Of a stretch of 13,998 nt of DNA, positions 1 through 6,091 are shown in pieces. This DNA is from Acidobacteriaceae bacterium. Lineage in GTDB: Bacteria > Acidobacteriota > Terriglobia > Terriglobales > Acidobacteriaceae. The translations under genes were made by a program, and so were the position numbers. Below the pieces are notes generated by a model that saw only the letters and a program-made list of their open reading frames with translations, was not told the origin of the DNA and made no database searches. The DNA lies in NCBI GenBank assembly GCA_003140705.1, contig PLKU01000228.1, positions 1,057 through 15,054 on the forward strand. The letters are read 5' to 3'. Numbering within the stretch: the stretch's first letter is position 1; every line of letters begins with the position of its first letter.

Positions 1-39
1 AGGCGTGGGTCCTGGGTTCGAGCCCCAGCGAGCTCACCA
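1..39 (+). tRNA. 3' part of a tRNA, probably tRNA-Lys (truncated by window edge)
   Basis: The first 39 bases read as the 3' half of a tRNA. A T-arm has stem CTGGG (12-16), loop TTCGAGC (17-23) and stem CCCAG (24-28). It is followed by a 7-base acceptor strand CGAGCTC (29-35), discriminator A and an encoded CCA (37-39). Before it, GGCGT would be the 3' strand of the anticodon stem and GGGTC the variable loop. The predicted 5' acceptor strand is GAGCTCG. The GAG...CTC-A-CCA acceptor and GGGTC variable loop resemble bacterial tRNA-Lys, but the anticodon lies outside the window, so the isotype is an inference. Confidence 0.75.
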
Positions 40-61
40 CACCCTTCCGGCCGCCTTGCCT

Positions 62-85
62 CCTGTTTCTGAATACCGGAACAGG
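62..85. terminator. possible hairpin between tRNA and galT
   Basis: Arms CCTGTTTC (62-69) and GGAACAGG (78-85) can pair over 8 positions, one of them a T-G wobble, around an 8-base loop. The hairpin lies between the convergent tRNA and galT. No T-run follows on either strand, so it is only a candidate terminator. Confidence 0.3.
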
Positions 86-106
86 ACCTGCTTCAGACGA
101 TTTCTC

Positions 107-1153
107 TCAACCTCTGGGCCAGAAATGCTCCTCTGAGCAATCTCGGAGACGTTCAGCTGCGCCTTCAGGAGCGATGTCTCGCTGCGGCATACCCAACATC
201 TCAAACCCCACCATGAACTTGCGGACCGTAGCCGAGCGCAGCAACGGCGGATAAAAGTGCGCGTGGAAATGCCACTCCGGATGCGCGCCGCCGTCCGTAG
301 GCGACTGGTGGAAGCCCATTGTGTACGGAAAGCTGGTCTCGAAGAGGTTGTCGTAGCGGGTGGTCAGACGTTTGAGGGCATCGGCCAGCCCGTCCCGTTC
401 CTCGTTCCTCAATTCCGGCAGAGCGCCAAGATGGCGGCGCGAGACCAGGAGCGCCTCGAACGGCCAGACTGCCCACCACGGCACAAGGGCGATAAAATGC
501 TGATTCTCAAAAATGATGCGCTTAGCGGCTGCTTGTTCAGCGGCAACGTATTCGCACAGGAGGCAGCGACCGGTGAGCGCAAGATGGTGACGCTGAGCCT
601 CTGTCTCAGCGGCCGGTTCGTCGGGCACAAAACTGGTTGACCAAATTTGGCCGTGGGGGTGAGGGTTGCTGGCTCCCATCATGGCCCCGCGATTCTCAAA
701 TATCTGCACGTATTTGATCCACGCCATGCTTGCAAGTTCAACATACTCTTCCGTCCAGGCGTCGACGACGGGGCGAATCTCCTCACTGGTCATGCGTGCC
801 AAGGTGAGACTGTGGTCCGGGTGGTAGCAAAGCACCTTGCACAAGCCGCGAGCGGGTTCGGATTTCAGCAAAGGCGAACCGGGCACTTCGTTCGCCACGA
901 CCGGCTCCGGAAGCAGCGCCGCGTAATCGTTTACAAACAAAAACACGCCTTCATACGAAGGATTCACCGCTCCGCCCGCACGCTTGTTCCCAGGGCACAG
1001 ATAACACTGGGGATCGTGCGATATCTCCAGCGGCGCAGCCTTCTGCCCCACCTCTCCTTGCCAGGGGCGGTCGGTCCGATGCGGCGAAACCAAGACCCAT
1101 GACTGCCGCAGGGGATTCCATCGCCGATGCACCTGCTGATCCCGGTTCTCCAT
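107..1153 (-). CDS. galT: galactose-1-phosphate uridylyltransferase (class I)
   Basis: This 348-residue protein is a GalT of the HIT superfamily. Known family role: in the Leloir pathway it moves UMP from UDP-glucose to galactose-1-phosphate, giving UDP-galactose and glucose-1-phosphate, in the cytoplasm. The active-site stretch NPHPHGQIW is at about 164-171; by alignment with the E. coli enzyme H167 is the nucleophile and H165 a zinc ligand. The other likely zinc ligands are C50 and C53 (CYLC) and H114 (PDHS). A second CxxC is at 197-200. The C-terminal HFHAHFYPPLLRS (295-307) is the second HIT-like signature. The length is normal for the family. The ATG is preceded by GGGAG on the minus strand, which supports this start. 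It lies 81 bases downstream of the helix-hairpin-helix gene on the same strand. No galK or galE is in view. Confidence 0.96.
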   Translation of the reverse strand: MENRDQQVHRRWNPLRQSWVLVSPHRTDRPWQGEVGQKAAPLEISHDPQCYLCPGNKRAGGAVNPSYEGVFLFVNDYAALLPEPVVANEVPGSPLLKSEPARGLCKVLCYHPDHSLTLARMTSEEIRPVVDAWTEEYVELASMAWIKYVQIFENRGAMMGASNPHPHGQIWSTSFVPDEPAAETEAQRHHLALTGRCLLCEYVAAEQAAAKRIIFENQHFIALVPWWAVWPFEALLVSRRHLGALPELRNEERDGLADALKRLTTRYDNLFETSFPYTMGFHQSPTDGGAHPEWHFHAHFYPPLLRSATVRKFMVGFEMLGMPQRDIAPEGAAERLRDCSEEHFWPRG

Positions 1154-1186
1154 GCCTGCTCCCAGAGGCCATTCTACTGCGATGGG

Positions 1187-1212
1187 TCCGAGATACCGGG
1201 ATCCGAGATGCC
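1187..1212. repeat. short direct repeat upstream of galT
   Basis: TCCGAGATACC (1187-1197) and TCCGAGATGCC (1202-1212) match at 10 of 11 positions with a 15-base period. They lie 34-59 bases upstream of the galT start. A binding site is possible but unproven, and chance is not excluded. Confidence 0.3.
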
Positions 1213-1234
1213 ATCTGTGCCCTGTGCCTCCAAA

Positions 1235-1477
1235 TCAAGAGCGAAAACTCTTGCCTCGTTCCTTCAGAGCCACCCGGAGAATTCCCAGCGCTTTCGACCC
1301 CATCCCATGGAGCGCCATAATCTCGCTTTCCCTTGCTTTATCAAGCTGGTCAAGATGACGGTACCCGGCGCTTTCAAGCGCACGAATCGCCGGCTTCGCA
1401 ACTCCGGGTGGAAAAGGCAGGATTGCCGATAAGGCCGGGACCCCGGCAACCTTCTTCTTCGGCTTGGCTGTCGCCAT
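1235..1477 (-). CDS. small helix-hairpin-helix protein (RNA polymerase alpha-CTD-like fold)
   Basis: This 80-residue protein has a lysine-rich start (MATAKPKKKVAG) followed by a helix-hairpin-helix module. The pattern is PGVAKPAIRALESAGY (about 24-39), then LDQL, then LHGMGSKALGILRVAL (about 56-71), with GxG-type hairpins at both ends. This resembles stand-alone DNA-binding proteins related to the C-terminal domain of the RNA polymerase alpha subunit. The HhH motif is seen directly; non-specific DNA binding is an inference and no partner is known. A strong GAGGAG lies about 8 bases before the ATG. It sits between the SnoaL-like gene and galT on the same strand, and may be cotranscribed with galT. 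Confidence 0.82.
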   Translation of the reverse strand: MATAKPKKKVAGVPALSAILPFPPGVAKPAIRALESAGYRHLDQLDKARESEIMALHGMGSKALGILRVALKERGKSFRS

Positions 1478-1500
1478 TTTGTTTTCTCCTCGGCTCAGGT

Positions 1501-1514
1501 TGAATGAGCATTCA
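1501..1514. promoter_or_regulatory. small inverted repeat upstream of the helix-hairpin-helix gene
   Basis: TGAATG-AG-CATTCA is a 6-bp perfect inverted repeat with a 2-base centre, starting 24 bases before the start codon at 1477. It could be a protein-binding site. No matching promoter boxes were identified, so support is weak. Confidence 0.25.
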
Positions 1515-1561
1515 CTGCGAGCGCCTTGAACCGGGCCGCGCGGTTCCTCCGTCTCGGGCGA

Positions 1562-2017
1562 TCAGGGCTGCAGATCGAACGCAGGCCGAAGCGCGCCATC
1601 CATATAAAACGGAACCGACACGTGCTCATGGACGATGTGCCAACCGCTTCCGTGCCGCTCAAAGCACACAGTCGAACGCATCCAGAAGTCAGCCTTCCCT
1701 TCCGCGCCTTTTTTTGTCCCACTCAGCCGAAGGAATCCGTGGCTAAATGCAAAATCGCCACTGACAGTGAGCTTGAAAGCCCGCGACTCCAGATCGACCG
1801 GCGTAGCCCAGCTGTCGAGCCAGGCCTGTTTTTCTTTGGGGTCGACCCCATGGTGAGTGAGCGGCGGTGCCAGGCTGAAAACAGCTGCATCCGATGCATA
1901 CGTTGCGGCGATGGCTGCACCATCCTTGTCATGATGCGCCCGGTGACGAGCTTCAAGGAGATTCAGAATATCTGTCTCGTCCTTAGTCGCTGGAACTTGC
2001 AGAGTTGCTGTTGACAT
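1562..2017 (-). CDS. SnoaL/NTF2-like family protein (DUF4440/ketosteroid isomerase-like)
   Basis: This 151-residue cytoplasmic protein has the small cone-shaped NTF2-like fold pattern. An N-terminal helix region (DILNLLEARHRAHHDKDGAAI) is followed by YASDAAVFSLAPPL, a middle beta section (SGDFAFSHGFLRLSG, about 86-100) and a closing strand HGSGWHIVHEHVSVPF. Proteins of this superfamily bind or isomerise small hydrophobic molecules, and many SnoaL/DUF4440 members have no known substrate. The start is very well supported: AAGGAGG lies 7 bases before the ATG, and the stop codon of the upstream hydrolase gene overlaps this Shine-Dalgarno sequence. This suggests translational coupling in the tetR operon. 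The gene appears intact, although its two upstream partners are broken. Confidence 0.85.
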   Translation of the reverse strand: MSTATLQVPATKDETDILNLLEARHRAHHDKDGAAIAATYASDAAVFSLAPPLTHHGVDPKEKQAWLDSWATPVDLESRAFKLTVSGDFAFSHGFLRLSGTKKGAEGKADFWMRSTVCFERHGSGWHIVHEHVSVPFYMDGALRPAFDLQP

Positions 2018-2029
2018 GGCGAAACCTCC

Positions 2030-2817
2030 TTAGGGGTTTTGTGAAGCGTGCGAGCCACGGAACGCCTCATCGAGTTGTTCGGCAAACGCCGCCGGGTTGT
2101 GGCTGTAGCCGCCGTGGCCGCCGGGGAACGACACTGCGGCAGTTCCAAGATGTTCTGCCAACGCAACGGCAGAGCGATGAGGCAGACTTCCTACCGTGTT
2201 TTCACCGACGCCCACAATGATTCTTGCCGGACCGGTCTTCAGGGTGCTCACATCGGGAGTGTAGCGGCTGATTGGCTTGAATCCGTGCGCGAGGAAGTAG
2301 TTGACGTTGCCTTGCATGCGGCCAAATGCTTCAAGCACTTCCGGCGCTGGCGGCGGCGTCCTTTGCGCTGGCGGGCCGCCTGCAAGGCCGGCGCCCACCA
2401 TGAATTTCTGCATCGCAGGACCTGCGCCTTCGTTTTGGTATGTTTCCTAGACTTCTTCGACGAAGGCGCGGTGCTGCGCGACTTCAGGCAACAACTCCAT
2501 GCAAGGCGGTTCATGTGCAACGAGCGTGCGCACCCGCTCAGCATGGCGAGCAGCTGAGCTGCGTCGTCGCCGTGGAGGTCCATACGCTGATCCTCTGGTG
2601 GACCATCGAGGACGCTGCGCGAGTTGCCGCGCGGGTCGTAACGCACCACCGTATATCGGTCGCTCAGCAGTCCAGCCAACGGTGCAAAGATGCCAGCATC
2701 GGTCGGGCCGCCGGGGATCATCAGCAGCACCGGGCCGGTACCTTGAACCTCGTAGTAGATCTGTGCGCCCTGGACCTTGAGCAGCGAAGATTGGATATTC
2801 GTTGTCGCCGTGGTCAT
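2030..2817 (-). pseudogene. broken alpha/beta hydrolase (internal deletion plus in-frame TAG)
   Basis: The N-terminal part reads MTTATTNIQ, then YYEVQGTGPVLLMIPGGPTDAG (strand and oxyanion region) and RYTVVRYDPRGNSRS, which is typical of alpha/beta hydrolases. It stays in frame to about LLAMLSG (near 2540). The family continuation, ARHAERVRTLVAHEPP, then appears in another frame. The segment that normally carries the G-x-S-x-G nucleophile is missing; I estimate two dozen or so residues. In the second frame TAG at 2447-2449 interrupts EEV-stop-ETYQNEG, where family members often have a tyrosine. The C-terminal part then reads to the stop at 2030, including SFPGGHGGYSHNP with the likely catalytic His. 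The ATG has AAGGAG about 7-8 bases before it. Lacking its nucleophile, the product cannot be a normal hydrolase. A sequencing error could explain the TAG but hardly the deletion. Confidence 0.82.
2537..2551 (-). other. probable deletion junction in the hydrolase gene
   Basis: On the minus strand these bases read GCTCGCCATGCTGAG. In the upstream frame they encode the L-A-M-L-S segment that normally precedes the nucleophile strand. In the downstream frame they encode A-R-H-A-E of the helix after the nucleophile. One stretch thus serves both family positions in two different frames, as expected if recombination between two similar short repeats removed the DNA between them. This is an inference from family order. 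Confidence 0.55.
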
Positions 2818-2903
2818 GATGAGATCTCCTTGAGATGAGAACCCTTGAGTTTGAAGACGACTTGCGGGGCGATACGAGGGTCTTCGTGTGCGCAAGCCGA
2901 TCG

Positions 2904-3358
2904 CTATGCGGTTGGAACAAGGATTTCAGTAATCAACTTGTCTTCCGGCGTCGTTCTTGGATCGTTCGCATAGTTCTCAATGCAGAAGTTGCTGCGCAGC
3001 ATCATATCGATCTTTGAGACGATTTCAAAGACGCGGCCGGGGGCTTGGGGCAGATTGGAGTAAGGTCCGGTCAGCACAAATCGGCTGTACTTGCCACCGC
3101 TGAACCTCTCATATTGCAGGCCGTCCGGCAGCTTGGTCGGCTCGCCTGACAAGGCAAAGCCGGCGCGATATACATTCGGCGACACCTTGTAGAGGCTCAT
3201 ATATCCGATGATCTTGTTCTGCTCTGACAGCTGCGGCACAAGACCGTGCGCGATTTGCCAGGCCTCGGAGCGATATTCGGGAACGGCCCAGTTTTTTCGA
3301 CAAATGCGTAATGGGTCTCAGGCCATGAAACAACTTCGGGGGTTTCAGTGAGGTTCAT
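2904..3358 (-). pseudogene. GyrI-like small-molecule-binding protein with a one-base frameshift
   Basis: Reading from ATG at 3358, the frame gives MNLTETPEVVSWPETHYAFV, then EKTGPFPNIAP to about residue 31. It then leaves the family sequence at 3265-3268. Restoring one G there gives EAWQIAHGLVPQLSEQNK and joins the 111-residue downstream frame, for a total of about 151 residues. The downstream part (GYMSLYKVSPNVYRAGFAL, FSGGKYSRFVLTGPYSNLPQ) resembles GyrI-like/AraC effector-binding domains, which bind small ligands. The start overlaps the TGA of tetR as ATGA, with AGGAGA five bases before it, so the two genes were translationally coupled. A downstream fragment could start internally (codon at 3239). 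Real decay and a base-calling error cannot be separated here. Confidence 0.8.
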
Positions 3359-3978
3359 AACGTCTCCTGTTGTGGTTGTTTGAAGAGCAATTCAATGTAC
3401 CGGCGCAAATGATCGATACATGCGGCGGCAACTTCGGGCCCGTGTTTGGCCTTGGCCAAAATGAATGCACCCTGAATCGTGGCTTGCGTGTAGAGGGCCA
3501 GGCTTTCTGCTGTCCATTCAGACTGCAGGCCATGCTCCTTCATCGCCGCTTCGATATCGGGTACGAGAGTCGCGGCGTGATCACTGATGCTCTTGTTGCA
3601 GGCCTCGCGAATTGCCGGGTGCGTGTCGTAGGCCTCCTGGACCATGGTTCCAACCAGGCAGGTGAAATTCGGCAACTCGCCTTGAAGAATCGCCTTGCGG
3701 AAGTCGACATAGGCAAGAAATCTTTCCAGAGGATCAGGCAGGGTGCGATAGTCCGCTGAGGCGAAGAATCCACCCGTCATCTCCCCCCAATACTGCGCGG
3801 CTGCCAAGGCCATGTCTTCCTTGCTTTTGAAGTGGTGGAAGAAGCTACCTTTGGTGAGTCCTGCCGTTTCGCAGATGTCCTCGATCCGTGTCGCTTCGTA
3901 GCCCTTTGCGCGAATCAGATGCAGCGCGGCGTTCAGCAGTTTGGTCTTGGATTCGTGTCTTTGATCGGTTGAATTCAT
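3355..3978 (-). CDS. TetR/AcrR-family transcriptional repressor
   Basis: This 207-residue regulator has an N-terminal helix-turn-helix at about 29-56 (ATRIEDICETAGLTKGSF, then FHHFKSKEDM), the TetR signature. A helical C-terminal ligand-binding domain follows (FRKAILQGELPNFTCLVGTM, ESLALYTQATIQGAFILAKA). I chose the ATG at 3978, preceded by AGGCGAG at about 6 bases. A longer frame from a TTG at 4011 would start inside the promoter palindrome and upstream of the predicted transcript start. The gene probably represses itself and the downstream genes through the 24-bp palindrome at 4002-4025. Its stop overlaps the start of the GyrI-like gene by ATGA. The inducer is unknown. The neighbours suggest a response to a small organic compound, which is inference only. 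Confidence 0.93.
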   Translation of the reverse strand: MNSTDQRHESKTKLLNAALHLIRAKGYEATRIEDICETAGLTKGSFFHHFKSKEDMALAAAQYWGEMTGGFFASADYRTLPDPLERFLAYVDFRKAILQGELPNFTCLVGTMVQEAYDTHPAIREACNKSISDHAATLVPDIEAAMKEHGLQSEWTAESLALYTQATIQGAFILAKAKHGPEVAAACIDHLRRYIELLFKQPQQETL

Positions 3979-4001
3979 CGATTTCTCGCCTGATGGCAAG
4001 A

Positions 4002-4030
4002 AACATACCAACTAGTTGGTATGTTGTCAA
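4002..4030 (-). promoter_or_regulatory. tetR-operon promoter with embedded palindromic operator
   Basis: On the minus strand TTGACA (4030-4025) is a perfect -35 box. After a 17-base spacer comes TATGTT (4007-4002), a 4-of-6 match to the -10 box. A perfect 24-bp palindrome occupies 4002-4025; its core is ACCAACTAGTTGGT. It fills the spacer, covers the -10 box and touches the end of the -35 box. The predicted transcript start is near 3995, giving a leader of about 17 bases that still holds the Shine-Dalgarno sequence. This is the layout expected for an autorepressing TetR operator. Binding by the adjacent TetR protein is an inference. Confidence 0.85.
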
Positions 4031-4146
4031 GTAGCTCTTCTAAAAATTCAACATGTCGTCCGTGGGTACAGCTTTCGCGCTTCAGTTACTTCGATTAATC
4101 CTGGAGAATCAGCCCTTAAGTGGCTCTAACGAAGAGGCTTGCTCTC

Positions 4147-4659
4147 CTATGCTAAAAGAGGGAGCAGAGTGCGACGAGCTCGAATGCGCATCGCATACGA
4201 CTCGTCGCCTCGGGCTCGCTCGATCAGCAGCAAGGCCTCTTTGCGAAGTTTCGGCACGGCGGCGGCCAGGATGGCGAAAGCCTCGAGGGACATGGCGCGC
4301 ATCGCAATACGCTCGCTCTCGATAAGGATGGGGAGCAGCGAGGCAAGCCGAATTCGCTGTTCGTGCATTGAGGCATTCAAGGCCGCCGTTAACAGGACGT
4401 AGCACCGGGCCTGCCACTGATCCGCCGGGATTTCTGCAATGAGTTCGATCAGAACGTGAGCGTAATTGCTGAGGATCCCAGGTTCCCATGCGCTTACGCG
4501 CCGAGCCAGGTCTGCAGCGCAGCGCCTTGTGAACGAATCCGATGAGAGCAGTTCAGCCATCAGGTCGCGAATTGCAGCGCGCCTTGGCGGCGGCTCGCGC
4601 AGGAAATCGCGCATGGCCGACACTGCATCTGCATCTTTCCAACTGCACCGGGCGCCCAT
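4147..4659 (-). CDS. all-helical, HEAT-like protein of unknown function
   Basis: I do not recognise a named family. The 170-residue protein is predicted to be almost all helix, with repeated amphipathic segments rich in Ala, Leu and Arg. Examples are RRAAIRDLMAELLSS, TRRCAADLARRVSAW, NYAHVLIELIAEIP, AFAILAAAVPKLRKEALLLIERA and MRIRARRTLLPLLA. The spacing suggests HEAT or ARM-type helical repeats, which usually mediate protein contacts. No signal peptide, membrane segment or catalytic motif is visible. I chose ATG at 4659 because GGGAG lies 8 bases before it. An alternative TTG at 4716 would overlap the stop of the ATP-grasp gene (TTGA) and add 19 residues. Either way it directly follows the ATP-grasp gene and is probably cotranscribed with it. 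Confidence 0.7.
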   Translation of the reverse strand: MGARCSWKDADAVSAMRDFLREPPPRRAAIRDLMAELLSSDSFTRRCAADLARRVSAWEPGILSNYAHVLIELIAEIPADQWQARCYVLLTAALNASMHEQRIRLASLLPILIESERIAMRAMSLEAFAILAAAVPKLRKEALLLIERARGDESYAMRIRARRTLLPLLA

Positions 4660-4712
4660 TGAGGCATCTCCCGATGCAAGTATCGATCTGGATCCCCCGG
4701 AGGAACCGAAAC

Positions 4713-5921
4713 TCAAGCAGGCGTCAGCCCCTCCATGGGAGGCATGGTTGCCAGGAATCTCCGCCGAAACTCCCCGCTGTAATGTTCCAGCAACTGGCGG
4801 ACCCGCACCGGGTCATCGGAACGCACGATCATTCCTGCGTGGTGGTGCTTTTGAATGCGCACCACAATCTCCGGGTCGTCAAATGCCGACGTGTCCGGAT
4901 CCGCTGTCTGGGCCAGGCACAGAACACTTCCTGCATAGGCCTCAGAGGACCCTGGTGGAGCGTAGGTCTCACCGCGAAGGCTCTGCACTTCAAGGCGGGC
5001 CCACTCCCTCCAAAGGTTCACGCCGGTCGAGACCTCAACGAGATCGGCAATGAAGGCTCCGCCCACTCGGGCTGCAATCTCAAGAAAGTAGTACCGCCCA
5101 TCGGCATGGGAGCGGATGTATTCCGCGTGGGTTACACCGCGCACCATGCCAAGAGACGGAGCCAAGGCATCGTTCAGGGAGGTCAGTTCCTCCCAATCGC
5201 GGCTGTGGCGATCCACGGTTCGGGTGGTGAAGACGCCGCCCTCGTGCATCACTTGCATGGGCGGACGGCCGTATTGATGTACGACGGAGAAAACGACCTT
5301 GTGCTCGCTCACAATCGAATCCACATGGAAGATCTCGCCGGGCACGAACTGCTCCATCAAGAAGAAGCTTTGCCTGTCTCCAAACTCATCAAGAGCGCGC
5401 CAAAGCTGTTCCGCCTCTTTGATCTTCCGAATTCCCAGTGACGAGGCTTCAGACCGGGGCTTGAGCAACCATGGAGCAGGCACGCGGTCCATGTAGTCGC
5501 GCAGTTGATCGTAGGTAAGAACCCTGCAAAACTCCGGGACCAGGAAGCCTGTGTTTTGAGCTACGGTACGCATGGCCAGCTTATCCCGGTAATTGGCCGA
5601 CGTGGTGATTCCCATGCCCGGAATGCGCATGTGTTCGCGAATCTCGGCCGCTGTCGCCAGGTCAAACTCATCCAGGGCAATGATCCGGTCGAATCGGCGT
5701 GATCTTGCCTTCCAGGAAACGGTATTCAGAATTTGCTCGCGGGTCAACCCTGAGGGCATCACGATCATCTCTTCAAGTGCATCGTGAGGCCAGGGGATAT
5801 CGCGAAGCTTCTCCAAGGTGAGGAGCGTGGGCCTTACGCCCATCTCAGCACACTGGCGCAGAAAATCATGCCCCTTCTCGTAGCTGGCAATGCACAGAAA
5901 CCGCTCAGTACTGTCAGCCAT
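4713..5921 (-). CDS. ATP-grasp domain ligase-like enzyme, substrate unknown
   Basis: This 402-residue cytoplasmic protein has the carbamoyl-phosphate-synthase/D-Ala-D-Ala-ligase type ATP-grasp arrangement. An N-terminal preATP-grasp domain (MADSTERFLCIASYEKGHDF) is followed by WLLKPRSEASSLGI (151-164, ATP-binding K154 and the flexible loop). FFLMEQFVPGEIFHVDSIV (187-204) carries the adenine-side E190. HAEYIRS and YYFLEIAARVGGAF (278-290) carry the likely Mg-binding E267 and E281. The family joins a carboxylate to an amine or thiol through an acyl-phosphate. The real substrates cannot be read here. I chose ATG at 5921, preceded by GGAGG at about 4 bases; the open frame continues to 6191 without family character and overlaps the divergent gene. 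The partner gene downstream encodes a HEAT-like protein. Confidence 0.88.
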   Translation of the reverse strand: MADSTERFLCIASYEKGHDFLRQCAEMGVRPTLLTLEKLRDIPWPHDALEEMIVMPSGLTREQILNTVSWKARSRRFDRIIALDEFDLATAAEIREHMRIPGMGITTSANYRDKLAMRTVAQNTGFLVPEFCRVLTYDQLRDYMDRVPAPWLLKPRSEASSLGIRKIKEAEQLWRALDEFGDRQSFFLMEQFVPGEIFHVDSIVSEHKVVFSVVHQYGRPPMQVMHEGGVFTTRTVDRHSRDWEELTSLNDALAPSLGMVRGVTHAEYIRSHADGRYYFLEIAARVGGAFIADLVEVSTGVNLWREWARLEVQSLRGETYAPPGSSEAYAGSVLCLAQTADPDTSAFDDPEIVVRIQKHHHAGMIVRSDDPVRVRQLLEHYSGEFRRRFLATMPPMEGLTPA

Positions 5922-6091
5922 CGACCCTCCGCTTGCTTGAAGCCCCAGATCGGAATTGACGCGGCACTTCCTTCCCGATTCAACAGATTGGAGCACCCCA
6001 GCTACCACGCCATGTGAGGATAGTTCTAACATAGACCTTGCAATCGCAGCGGGCCGCTCACATGAAGGCCAAGCGAAAAGGAACGCAGAGA

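Noticed and set aside
257..1102. Two + strand open frames (257-640 and 647-1102) opposite galT
   Set aside because: They are antisense shadows of galT caused by high GC third positions.
2447..2449. TAG read as pyrrolysine or another recoded amino acid
   Set aside because: The gene also lacks its catalytic segment and has a frame change, so a decayed gene is simpler. No recoding element is visible.
2447..2920. 157-residue open frame overlapping the hydrolase
   Set aside because: Only its last 30 or so residues are real hydrolase sequence after the deletion; the rest is an out-of-frame shadow.
3293..3298. Six-base A-run in the GyrI-like gene as a phase-variation tract
   Set aside because: The family sequence continues in frame for about nine residues beyond it. 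The break is at 3265-3268, where there is no repeat tract.
3979..4011. TTG start giving an 11-residue longer TetR
   Set aside because: The TTG lies within the operator palindrome and upstream of the predicted transcript start.
4542..5441. 299-residue open frame on + opposite the ATP-grasp gene
   Set aside because: It lies antisense to a gene with clear family motifs, and its translation has no recognisable domain and unusual composition.
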